From positions 744,001 to 808,000 of the forward strand of contig JAKCPI010001563.1 in NCBI GenBank assembly GCA_023213315.1: DNA of 64,000 nt. The letters run 5' to 3'. Both the position numbers and the translations under genes were made by a program. Shown in pieces: positions 46,132-56,262 of this stretch; within the stretch, counting starts at the first letter, position 1; every line of letters begins with the position of its first letter. Source of the stretch: Euborellia annulipes (Eukaryota > Arthropoda > Insecta > Dermaptera > Anisolabididae). Below the pieces are notes generated by a model. That model was not told the DNA's origin. It did not search any database and saw only the letters and a program-made list of their open reading frames with translations.

Positions 46132-46153
46132 CACACACACACACACACACACC
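46132..46153. repeat. CA microsatellite in left arm
   Basis: Occupies the site that matches the GT microsatellite at 61590-61612 in the right arm and the CA site of family A. Confidence 0.9.
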
Positions 46154-46216
46154 CAAAAGTAATTCCAAAAGAATATACGAGGAAGTCTCGGGGAAGTCAT
46201 TCCCCATATTTTTTAA

Positions 46217-48006
46217 AGATAGAATTTAATTTAATATTCTTTAGAGATATAAATTAGTAAGAAATTAGAAAGCCTTGGACTAGGTCATCCATGACCCTTC
46301 ACCCTACTTTGAACAAGGCTTTAATGAAATTAAGTTTTATATATATATATATATATATAGTCGCATAAAAATCTAAGTTAATGCATGTAGGCCAGCTATG
46401 AAGCCAACTAAACAATCCGTTTTTAGTACATATATTCATTGGAGCTGTCAGTATTTGTCGGGCTTAATTCACCTAACGGACTAACGGAGATCATTAATTT
46501 GAAAATGTCATTTTCCATCGGTGCATGTGGCCGTGGCCGCCTAGTTTGAAATCGATACCTACTCATTTGCAGATACACACTTCCCTAAGCTCTAACTCAG
46601 GATACCTTAGTACAAAGCTAATTACAAGTTTTATTCTGACTCTATATTAAAATATATATAGAAATTTACAACCTTTAATTTAGATTTAAGGTAAAAGGAT
46701 TTTAAATTCACATTAAATGGAAATATCTGGGGTGTTCAAGCACTTAAGAAGCAAACACACCACTCGCATTGCTAAATATTGAAATATATTAAATAAAACA
46801 GAATTGTAATTTTATAAATAATACTTTAAGATCTATTGTGCTTCCCAGTACAAGGCTCCAGTAGAGGGTCCCTTAACTGGAGGGGATTTTTTCTCCAATA
46901 GAGACGCTCGATTTTGTTGGATTTTTGGTTTGAACTCGAGTCTAATTTTACTTCGGATACTAGGCTCCAGTCTTTTTTTTGTACTGATGATGACCAGGCG
47001 TGATGCAGTTCGAAATATCTACGGATTAAATTGATGTGAGAGGTGCCCAATAAATGCTGGTTTTATTCTCCGGTTCCTTCTATAAAATTTCCTTTATTTA
47101 TAGTAATATTTATAATAGAATGTTTATGGTATGTGAATTTTCGAAGCTCTTATATTTTTGACAATCACAAAACAAACGTTAATTAAAACATTGCAAGTAC
47201 TATTGTCAATGATAAATTTATTTCCCACTCCTGGAACATGAACGAAAATAAAATTGAAATCCATTCGTTGTATGTATAATTAAAGGAATGACAGAAAGTG
47301 GGGTGAGCCTCCCCCCCTGGGGTGGAAAGAACATTGCAATCTGTATTTTCAAATACAGATGGTTATTGTTAACAGTTAATTTTGCGTATATCTTGACAGT
47401 AAAATTCTCAATTTACAAATTTTATATATTCGATAAATCGTGTGTTAGAGATATACATACATAGAGAGAGAATTGAAATTCAAGTTTTTTTTTTTTTTTA
47501 ATATTTTGTATATAGAATAACATGATAAAAATAGAAGCGTAAAAAATATTCACGTAAGCCAAAAGATTTTATAGATGATAAGGTTAAAGGCAAAATTATT
47601 AAGTAAAATCAATTTTGAAAAAGATTGATGCAAAGTTGAAGGGTGAGCGCCACTTGCACTCACTAAACTAATTTAAAATAATTTTTTAACTAAATATATT
47701 CGTGACATTTTGTGTCCAACTTTTCGATCGCCAGTTCACTGACCGAACCAGGCATTCGCAGTTCATTTCTAGAGACTGATGAACGGGAGCAAATTTTGCT
47801 TTCCAGCACTATAAAAGGAAGAGAAAGTATCATGATGTAGAAAAATTTAACCCCCCTTCTCACAATTTTTTTTATATTTACTCAGTGACGCAACCAGGGG
47901 GGTTTAGAGTTCTAACCCCTCCCCCCCCCCCCCCAGGAGAAAATAAAAATTCACATTGCTATATATTAGCCTATATTATGTATATTACAAATAGAAAGGA
48001 AAAAAT
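46217..48006. other. AT-rich DNA, no recognised gene
   Basis: Includes a TA run at 46338-46360, a GATGATGACC...TTCGAAAT motif near 46983 that weakly echoes the CTGATGA/GAAAC hairpins, a T-run at 47485-47499, and a CAGTGACGCAACC end-like word at 47883 next to C14 at 47921-47934. Confidence 0.45.
47883..47936 (+). mobile_element. hAT-like end with long C tract
   Basis: CAGTGACGCAACCAGGGGGG followed by CCCCT and C14. Similar in form to CAGTGGCG-type termini elsewhere in the window. Single end only. Confidence 0.3.
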
Positions 48007-48275
48007 CTGGTGTGACTGGCGCACAGCAGTCGAGATACAGTATATTTAGTTTCCCATAGCACCTTAGTTTCAAACTTGACCACGCGTTTCATAGAATGCG
48101 CTGAGTAGTTTCAAATAATTTTCACGAAAAATTTCACTGATTCGTTCAATTTCACTGACTTTTTAAAGAGCATCTAAAAAAAGTTGATTTATGAATTTTA
48201 ATCAAAACTGAAAAAGAACATGAGTAAAGTACTAGTACTTTTTGGCCGATTTTGTTTAAAAGCTCCGGCAACAGA
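48007..48275 (+). mobile_element. Family A, internally deleted copy
   Basis: TCTGGTGTGACTGGCGCACA opens the copy but the returning hairpin arm is missing; then AGTTTCCCATAGCACCTTAG, AAAGAGCATCTAAAAAAAG, and GTACTAGTACTTTTTGGCCG to about 48275. Confidence 0.75.
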
Positions 48276-49501
48276 ATATGAAGGTTTTTTCTTTGACCTG
48301 TTTTTTTATTTGTTCCCGTCCTTTTCTTCTAATTAACTATTGTTTATTTGGTGGATTATACTAGGGCGATTTTAGAATTTTCCCTCCTAAGAAAGTAAAA
48401 ACATCTACAGCTATTCAACTCAAGAAATGTCAATAAAATTATATTTTACTTTTTTATAAATATATCTCGTATTTTCAAAATTTTCTTTATAAAAAACATG
48501 ATTTGCATTAACTTAAGAAATATGAGAGGAGAGCGAGCCCATCTCCTATTTCATGTTCTAATCTGATTAAGAAGAGTGGGAAAGTTTTACAACCTGGTTG
48601 CCTATTTTTTTCATGTTTAACGATCGCTGCGATAAAACGGTCCATTCGAGCTAACAACAAAGGAATAATCAATTCAAACATCTACTAAATTATACGGAAA
48701 TTAAAAAAAAATTTAATAAAATTTTAATTTTGAAATTTCCAATTAGCCCAATTTTTATTTTCCATATTTTGTCTTGATCTTTGTGTCTATTCATAAAAGT
48801 TTTATTCAAAGTCTTTTTACTGGAAACAGATTTATTCTATACAGATGGATAGTTAATCTTCAAAAATGCTTGTTCATCACGTAAAATCAACTAATAGTAA
48901 AAAATAATCAATTTCCTACTTAAATATGATTGATTTTCTGACACGCCGTCGCCCTATTATGTTTCCCTCTTTAGAAATTTAAATATTTATCTTTTGGGTT
49001 ACTGGCTTTTGCCAATAAAACCTCTTAATTCGAAACAATCCTTCTTCTTAGCAGCTGCCATCCTGATTGGTACAAATTATTTTTGTTTCCCTTTTCACTT
49101 TCCCACTTTCCCCTTATCGACTTTGGTTGTCCTCGAATGTGAGTCAGCCTCCTACCCCCACCGCTGACACATTTATACTTATCTACAATACACAATACAA
49201 CAGAAATGCTCTCTAATGGGATTGAGCAATCAATCTACAGTCATCGGTCATTGATTATTAAACAGATAAAAAAAAATTTACTAAGAGAAAAAAAGTATTT
49301 TAGTACTAAAAGAATCATATAATTATTAGGAGAGGCGGAATCTGGTTGGGATTACAGTGAAGGTAATTTTTGATAGCACTTGTCAGGACTCAGGACATTT
49401 TAATTTGTCTCTACTGTAAGAATTCTTTAAATAACTAAATTTCCAAAATATATACCTAAAACACTTCATAAAAAAATACTTTAAAATTCCTTATTAGTAT
49501 G
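48276..49501. other. AT-rich DNA, nothing recognised
   Basis: No repeat copy, element end or gene seen. Confidence 0.5.
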
Positions 49502-49753
49502 CAGTGGCGTTTGGGGTGGGGACCCCCCATCCCCCCCTCCCCCAAGAGATGTGATTTATATACAATTTTATATTATTCTAAATAAAATATTTCAAAATAT
49601 ATCTACGAGTATACAAACTGCACAAAATTAAACAATTAATTAAATTAAATATGTTTTGGCCAAATTTGAGAAGCTATTTGTAAGTAAATTTCAAGATAAA
49701 AAAATGTTTGCCCCCCACCCTCCCCGCTAGACAAAGTTGGAATGACGCCACTG
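49502..49753. mobile_element. hAT-like MITE (252 bp)
   Basis: Ends CAGTGGCGT and ACGCCACTG, with G/C-rich subterminal stretches on both sides. Flanks TTAGTATG (49494-49501) and GTAGTATG (49754-49761) agree at 7 of 8 positions, the 8-bp duplication size of hAT transposons. No coding capacity. Confidence 0.7.
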
Positions 49754-50771
49754 GTAGTATGGGACTAAAGATTAGATGGGCCAGCCCTTATATAACGAAT
49801 ACAAAGTTACTCGGTATATACGTACTTTTATAAAGAGAGTGTGATAAAGTTAGAAAAAGTTAAAAATGTTCAAATGCTTGGGCCATTGAAGGATCGAAAC
49901 AAAAACGGAGAACAAAATGGAACAGCCTTATGGAAAGTTGCTTATGAATGAATAAAAAGAATGAACTAAACATGTCATAACAGAATAAGAATTTAAGTTT
50001 AGGAATTTATATGACAGGACATCACATCAAGTCGGACAACAAGCAAAAGCTGGATCATGAAAAATTGATGATTCACCCACTCCCCCCCCAACCCACCCCC
50101 TCATACATCACATTGAATTCGGTTGAAAACAAAAGAAAAATGATGAAATGTTTAATGAAAGGAGAATGAAAATTAAAATTGTATAATGGCCGAGAAGCCA
50201 ATTAACCAGTCAGCTATGAAGGTGTCTGTCGACTCGATCGAAATAACAAATTATGATTTCACTGCGTCTATTTCCGAGTCATTCTAATAAGTGCAGGTCA
50301 GAAGAGTTGAACTCCGCTCCAATCGCAAGGACCTTCTTTGCTATAGAGAGATCACCAAAGGACGTCTTAAAAATGAAATAACTCGGAAACAAAGATCGAT
50401 AGAAGAATGAAACAAAAAGTAAAAATAAAGATCCTTCTTTGAGGCTACTTGTCGATTGGCAAACGGGGAGATGGCCTTTTAATGAGAGGAATTTTATATA
50501 TATATATGTATATTAATTGCTTTATTGTTGAAACTTATTTGGCACCTGAAATTAGCTTCCTGTCTCTAAGAAGCATTTTCAAATGTAGATGAATTAAATA
50601 ATAAAAAAGTACAACTTGTTTATTTGTTGTTGATTTTTCGAGGACTCGTCGCCCTTTTCAAATTGTCAGATGTTAGTCGTGTTATGTAATAATTATAATT
50701 TTTGACTAAGGGAAACATATTAATGTGTCGTCAATTACATACATGTTCGCTGCTTCGTTTCTAATAAAAAA
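49754..50771. other. AT-rich DNA with a small open frame
   Basis: A 33-codon ATG frame at 50186-50287 (starts MAEKPINQSAMKVSVDS) has varied composition and an acceptable start context, but is too short to support as a gene. TA run at 50497-50508. Confidence 0.25.
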
Positions 50772-50945
50772 TCTGGTGTGACTGGTCGCACAGGGCACAA
50801 CTTGCTCTTACCTTCGGGAATCGAATGTGTGTACTGTGCTTGTCACACCAGATTTTTTTGTGTCGTGATATATTTACCAGTGGTAGTTTCCCATAGCACC
50901 TTAGTTAACTTGGCCACTTGCATTTCATCAATTATTTATTTAATT
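50772..50945 (+). mobile_element. Family A, left-end copy
   Basis: Hairpin 50772-50852, then TGATATATTTACCAGTGGTA, CCATAGCACCTTAG and CCACTTGCATTTCATC, where it stops. It gives the empty site used to date the SINE at 9614. Confidence 0.85.
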
Positions 50946-52413
50946 TCTCTCGGCTGAATCCCTCTTGTTAATACCTTTATTTATAATAATTCATAATATT
51001 ATAGTCGCTTTAGAAATTTTTTATTGATCTGTGCTAATTTGAAGGATCATCTTATAAAGAATTCTAGAGTGGGGTTAATATTTATAAATTCCACTACGGG
51101 TTTAGTCACTGATTTATCAAACCACATCGTTTTTACTTGTTAAATTTGTTTGAAAAAAAAGATCATCTAATTTTTTTTAACCGTATCGATAAAATTTTTT
51201 TCTTGTATTTATTATTTGCGGTGAAACGCATTTTCAGCAGAAATTCATTTCATAGGGACTCGGTTTTATCTCTATCAAGATACCATTTTGGTTCAAAGGG
51301 GAAAAATGGAGCTTTTTTTCGAAGATTGATTGATATTTTTTGTCCTATTCATAGCTTTGTCATTTTAGATAGATATTGAGTCAGCATGACTTCTAAAAAC
51401 CTCCACAAATACAATATAATTTCGTTTAGATTGGGAGAATTAAAAAAAATGAGGGGATTAATTTCTATTGTCGGGTTTATAAAATTTGTTATATTTTTAT
51501 TATAATTGGAATGGTTTATTTGAGAAACCTGTCAAGTACACTTTTTAAAATTTTTGGGAAACAAACGAAAAAATTCTTTCTTTGATATTAAGATAGATTT
51601 AGACTTAAAAAAATTACAAACAGCGATTGTTTGCATTAAAATACAATAGAATTTTTAATAAAAAAGTATATCTTTAAAAGGTAATTTCCAAATTCTGTTG
51701 TGGTTTTAGGATTTTTAACAAAAAATACAATATTGTATAGGCCTATATTTTTCAAGTTGAACACAAAATAAATTTGATCAATGATAAATCAGAATTTGAA
51801 CCTTCGCATCTGCTTTCAGTCTATGAATCTACGAATTTAATGTTAATTTGTAGAGTTGTTGTAAATGGCAGGTGATGGGAACCTGCACAAAATTCTGTGT
51901 TCACAATGAGATATTATTCAGGAATAAAAACGATTTCCTTAAAAATGTCTGTTGACAGGTTTTTGAAATAAACAGGTAACAAAAAATATAATGTGCAATA
52001 AAAAAAATAAAAAATAAAAACTGTTTAAAAAAAATTAGAATATCAAACTTGGTACAGTACTAGTATGTATGAAATTTTCATGCATAAATGAGAAGTTCGA
52101 GGGGTGGAGACAGATGTTAATAAGCTGTTTACATAAGCATTTTAAATTTTACTAGCAGCAAAAATGAAATGCTTACGTAAACAATGGGGGGATTGCTCTC
52201 CCAGGATACGACTGTGGCCTAATACTTAAGTTATTATTCAGTGATTAAATATAACAAAATTTTAATAGGCTTAATGACAGCTGGACAGTGCCATTTAAAT
52301 TTAATTAATAAACTTACAACATTGCATATTAAAATTATTGTTAAATGTATTAATTAAATGGTACCTAAATCAGGGGCTCATATCTTGTGAAGGAAAACCT
52401 CGAGTTACCCGAG
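50946..52413. other. AT-rich DNA downstream of the candidate exon
   Basis: An 80-codon plus-strand frame at 51137-51379 is Phe/Ile/Lys-rich with no recognisable domain. If the candidate exon at 52414-52523 is real, this region contains its 3' untranslated part; no canonical AATAAA is seen on the minus strand close to the stop, only ATTAAA near 52262. Confidence 0.35.
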
Positions 52414-52523
52414 TTATGGCTCGAATTTCTTCTGATCCTTTATGACTGTCGTCCATTCCATTGCATCTTGTTTGACTCTTCGCTCTGCCCCATCTGTATT
52501 TAATTTTCCGTCCCGGAAATTAA
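52414..52523 (-). CDS. Candidate terminal coding exon, unknown protein
   Basis: Reading the minus strand, a long pyrimidine run (CTTTTTTTTTCC, TATTTTTGCAG) ends in AG at 52524-52525, a textbook 3' splice site. It is followed in phase 2 by 35 codons, beginning NFRDGKLNTDG and ending KDQKKFEP, and a TAA at 52414-52416. The composition is hydrophilic and balanced (Asp, Lys, Arg, Glu, Trp) unlike the Lys/Asn/Ile/Phe bias of random frames here. I do not recognise the family. Alternatives: the C-terminal remnant of a LINE reverse transcriptase (such proteins often end with a charged segment and a Trp) or chance, since a plus-strand frame is also open over most of it. No upstream exon was identified; the preceding exon would have to end in phase 1. 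Confidence 0.35.
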
Positions 52524-52555
52524 CTGCAAAAATAGGAAAAAAAAGTAAATTCAGT
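52524..52555 (-). promoter_or_regulatory. Polypyrimidine tract and 3' splice site (candidate)
   Basis: On the minus strand ACTTTTTTTTTCCTATTTTT then GCAG. Strength of the tract and exact AG placement support the adjoining exon call. Confidence 0.4.
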
Positions 52556-53025
52556 TAAAAAATACAAAACAAAAACTCGTAAATAAATTACACTTTTTAT
52601 GAGATTGTCTTCAATTATTGTAGATTTTTTTTAAAGCTACAGTAAATAGAACTGGTAGGCTATATTACAAAATTTTAAAGATAAAAATTTTCAAATTTAC
52701 TAATCACAAATTAAAAGTCTATGATGAAGAATAAATAGTTATTAAATATTCGTATGTTTATTTTAAATTTAATTTTTTTTTTTTGTTAGTTTTGTCTCTC
52801 TAGTTAATATTTCATATTTTATTGTACTTTTTGTTTTTGAAGAAGTTATTTGCTTTCATCACGCGATTATATATTACGAGAAGGAAAATTAAACTTTTCT
52901 AATTTTCTGGTCTTTTCATTTTATTTTATCTATCGAAAAACTTCAAAGAACAATAACTTTATGTAATTTCTTAACGAATACATTGATATTCATTCAAATG
53001 TATTATGATATAATCATTTTTGCTT

Positions 53026-53125
53026 TTTCTTTCCTACTGTATAGAGAAAGTATTGCGAAATTATCAAAAACTCGAGGAGAGATGCTTGCCATGGTAAAAT
53101 ATAAATATTTTGCAAAATTTGATAA
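53026..53125 (-). mobile_element. Family A, internally deleted minus fragment
   Basis: GTATAGAGAAAGTATTGCG (3' end remnant) joined after a large deletion to GCTTGCCATGGTAAAATAT (5' body). Confidence 0.6.
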
Positions 53126-53827
53126 ATGATTTACCTGGTACCTCTTGTTTTCATTTTGGGGTAAAATAAAGTCAATCACACCAGCTTTTTATTTATTTTA
53201 GCAAAAAAATGAAAATTTATTTTAATTAATATATTTTATTTGTTAAGTAAATAATCTATTATAACGAAGACATTTTGATAATGAGAAAGGGGAAGTATCC
53301 AAAAATGTTTTTTAAATTTTTAATTGACTTTTTGTTAACATTACTATAATAAGTTTGATGAAATTTACCAAGTATATGAATTTTGTAATTTTGTTTGTTC
53401 CAAGCTCAACGATGTTTAAAAAGTCGACCAAAGTGGAAGTTACTTGTGCTTGGTAAATAATTTATTTATAAAATGAAACAATTTTGCATTTAGTGAATTA
53501 AATAAAACAATTAAATAATTAACAGTGTTCGTAGAAAATAAAACAAAATGTTTAACAACATATGAATAGAGGAATTTAAATAAAAAAGGGGATAAAGAAA
53601 CGAGATAAATTCTGTTATAATTTAATTCTACAAATTAAAGAGTTTTCTTTTGATGCTAATTGAAAGGAAAAAAATCAAAAGACATTAATTATACAAAATA
53701 AAAAAAAAATTTTAAGCCAATATATTATTTTGATAAATTTCTTAAACTATTAGATATTACCGGTAGATTGATATTTATTAAAAAAATTGATTCTAATTAA
53801 ATTCTGTTATAGATAAAATAAAACGTG
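53126..53827. other. AT-rich DNA, nothing recognised
   Basis: AATCACACCAGC near 53176 may be a last trace of a family A hairpin. No gene. Confidence 0.45.
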
Positions 53828-53918
53828 AAGATCCTTCAAAATCTTGACATCGAATTTTTGGCATGAATCGAATAATTTCTCTCTATATATTTCATATATA
53901 GGGTAAGAGAAAGTAAAA
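53828..53918 (+). mobile_element. Family A, 3' end only
   Basis: AAATCTTGACATCGAATTTT followed by the terminal hairpin 53875-53914 and AAAAT. Confidence 0.8.
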
Positions 53919-55511
53919 ATATTATCAAGCATCTCTCCTAGTCTTATTTATTAGTGAATTTAAATGGTCGTGAAGAGAGCTCGAGTTTTATTTGTTAAAT
54001 GTTTTAAAAATTAAATTTTTGGCCAAAAATTCTCAACTAATTAGCCGAAACTGATTTCATATGATAATACCCGAAGCACAAATAGGAAAGGGTTTTGAAG
54101 TTCAACCTCCCTCTCCCTTCCAAATGGCAAACAGAAGAGTCCCGAGGTCCCCTAGGACAAATTCTTATCTCCTCCCCCTCTCTCAATATGAAGAAATATT
54201 ATTGATAGTTGCGCCATGCGCAAAATTCTAAACTAGTAGACCTAAATATGTCATACAATAAGGGTTTATTTGATTAGGATTTTAGGATATTTCAGTTTTA
54301 TTAAAATTCAATGTCAGGAGGATTTCAAAGCCCCATCTGAACTCTAAAGAGCTGGGCTGGTACTACTGTAGTTCGCAAGTTCGAAACCAGATCACTTTGT
54401 TTTAAGCTTTAGATATATTTGTGGAGGGGTGACTGAGCGCTGCGATCTCTTCAAGTCCTATTGTGTCCCCCTTTTCTAGTGTTCTCTTATGATGTACAGT
54501 ATACTAATCTCATTTTGATAGGCAGCTTGGGTCCTTCGAGATTAGACAATAAGCTTCCCATATCGTTGCTCTTTGATAATGCTCCACTCTCTTTGAGTTT
54601 CTTCTGGCAGTCCGCAGAATTTCCTTTTAGATTTAGTTTCCTGAGGTGTCTACTGAGTCACAATGCAGGTTCCTCTTGTCTGTATGTTCCAAGAAGATAA
54701 AGTTCTTTTGCTCGCTTAAATTTTGGATGTTAGCTCCATAGCTGTTCTCTTGTATTCTTTTCTTTTGTATCATTGATTCTTCTCAATGACTCTGGACGAT
54801 TGATTTCTGAGCAAGCTTGACCGCTTTTTCGTTTCCCTTCATTGTTACATATGTCCATCATCATTTCTGATTGATTTGTAACCTAATGTAAAAGAACAAT
54901 CTTTTATTCGGAACTTGTAGCTTGCTGCTCCTTAGTTAATATAAAAAAAGGACCAATATTCAATTAAATTCCAATTAATCAATGAATTGCTGTATATTGT
55001 ATTTTTTAACTTCACTGAATACGAACACAAATACTGTGTTTATATAGATTTATTAACTTATTTTTCCTGGGAAAAAGTGATCAATTGGATTAGCATGACA
55101 ATTTCCTATATTTTCTTGTTAATATCCATTTAAAAATTTCCTTTTTTCTAAATTGTAATCCATTCAACCAAATATATCATGTTTTAGTTGAATAAAAAAA
55201 ATAATCTGTGAGGATTAATCAATGAGAGTGTTTCGCAAAGCCGCATCGCGGGATTTGATCTCTTGTTATATGATAATAATTATCCCTTCTAAATAATAGC
55301 CAGTTTAGACACAAGTTATTCTTGATAGACAAAAGAGCGAATGTTCAAATTAATTTCGAGGCAAGTTTTAAAATGTTTTAGTCAACATTTTGACAAGGAA
55401 CTTCATTTGGAATTTAACAAGAGTTCATGAATAGAAATTAATTATTAAATAATTTAATTATGCGGGTTTGATTCTAAAAATACACTTTTTAAATTAAGAA
55501 ATGCATCGGAT
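53919..55511. other. AT-rich DNA with a possible decayed coding segment
   Basis: On the minus strand between about 54880 and 54500 three successive hydrophilic open stretches are separated by stops and frame changes (beginning MMMDICNNEGKRKSG, KFKRAKELYLLG and TPQETKSKRKFCG). They look like decayed coding DNA but match no family I can name. A B-box-like GCAAGTTCGAAACC lies at about 54371. Confidence 0.25.
54344..54395 (+). repeat. Possible SINE head fragment
   Basis: AAGTTCGAAACC fits a B box and GAGCTGGGCTGG about 25 bp before it is a weak A box. Confidence 0.22.
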
Positions 55512-55540
55512 CAGTGGCGGATCCCGACATCTATTTTTTT
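55512..55540 (+). mobile_element. hAT-like terminal word
   Basis: CAGTGGCGGATCCCGAC matches the CAGTGGCGGATCC type of hAT end. No second end found. Confidence 0.3.
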
Positions 55541-55589
55541 GAGATGGGAATTCTTTTCCCATTATAAAGAGAAAATAATTTAAGTAAGT

Positions 55590-56262
55590 TGCTATCCTGG
55601 CACGCAACACGAAGATTATGAATAAAATCGGCCAAAAAGTACTAGTATTTTACTCAAGTACTTTTTTTTAGATTTTTTTCTATTTTCTCAAAATCGGCTC
55701 TAACTATTTATAACTCAATTATTTTTAGGAAATTTTTCAAATGGATATTCTCATTTTCTCCCCAAAATTATTTGGGACTTTATTATTGTACTCGTAGATT
55801 GGAGAGATGGTTCCCATGGTAACGGAATATAAATTTTATTCCTATGATTAGTGATACATTTAACAGTGAAGTAGCTAATCTTAATATCTTGTCTTGATTT
55901 CGCAATCTTTATAATTCTAATTTACTATCTGTATCAGCCAAAAGTATCCATTGGCTAGAGATCTGACTAGAGTCCTTCCTAGAGAGCTTAGAGAGATGAT
56001 ATTCATTAAATGTTTTTTGAGATAGATTAATTAATCAAGGCATTTGAAAAATGTTGTCTGTATGAGCAAATGCATCTGTGTGCTGGTTGCATAGCTTAAA
56101 GGCACTTGGTCTCTCTAAGCTTTAGAGTTGTTTTCTCAAACCATTAGAATTGATTGCTAGATGGATACTTTTGACTGATACAGATAGTATTATACTATCG
56201 GAAACTAAATATTTGCTGACACAAAAAATCTGATGTGAGAGAGCACATTAGATTTTTTTACT
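55590..56262 (-). mobile_element. Family A minus copy interrupted by a MITE
   Basis: Body from TGAATAAAATCGGCC through AGTACTAGTATTTTACTC and TTCCCATGGTAACG, then the insertion at 55925-56187, then TATCGGAAACTAAATATTTG and a collapsed 5' hairpin (TCTGATGTGAGAGAGCACAT) ending near 56262. Confidence 0.75.
55925..56187. mobile_element. MITE with 27-bp TIRs and TA target (263 bp)
   Basis: Left CTATCTGTATCAGCCAAAAG and right (reverse complement) CTATCTGTATCAGTCAAAAG, then TATCCAT on both; one mismatch in 27. TA on each side (55923-55924, 56188-56189), as for Tc1/mariner-type elements. Inside, CTAGAGAGCTTAGAGAG and CTCTCTAAGCTTTAGAG extend the symmetry. Confidence 0.75.

Larger units (their letters stand above)
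44568..46216 (+). repeat. Left arm of the large inverted duplication
   Basis: From ATTTTTTATAAACCAATTTG to CCCCATATTTTTTA this segment is repeated in reverse complement at 61528-63598. Shared landmarks in order: CTCGATCGCTATTTTTTCC, CAACAGGGATTAGGACG, a C-like element start, CGGCAAGTGCTGCCTCTAG, GAGAGTCGCTTAAAGATGC, TGACGTCA, GGTCACCTATCCACGGTCC, and a CA microsatellite. By eye roughly nine of ten bases agree. It lacks about 420 bp present in the right arm. The part near 46000-46150 (CATCGATCTAGCTGCTTTGG, GTGTTCACACAC) parallels family A, suggesting a diverged relative. Confidence 0.85.
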
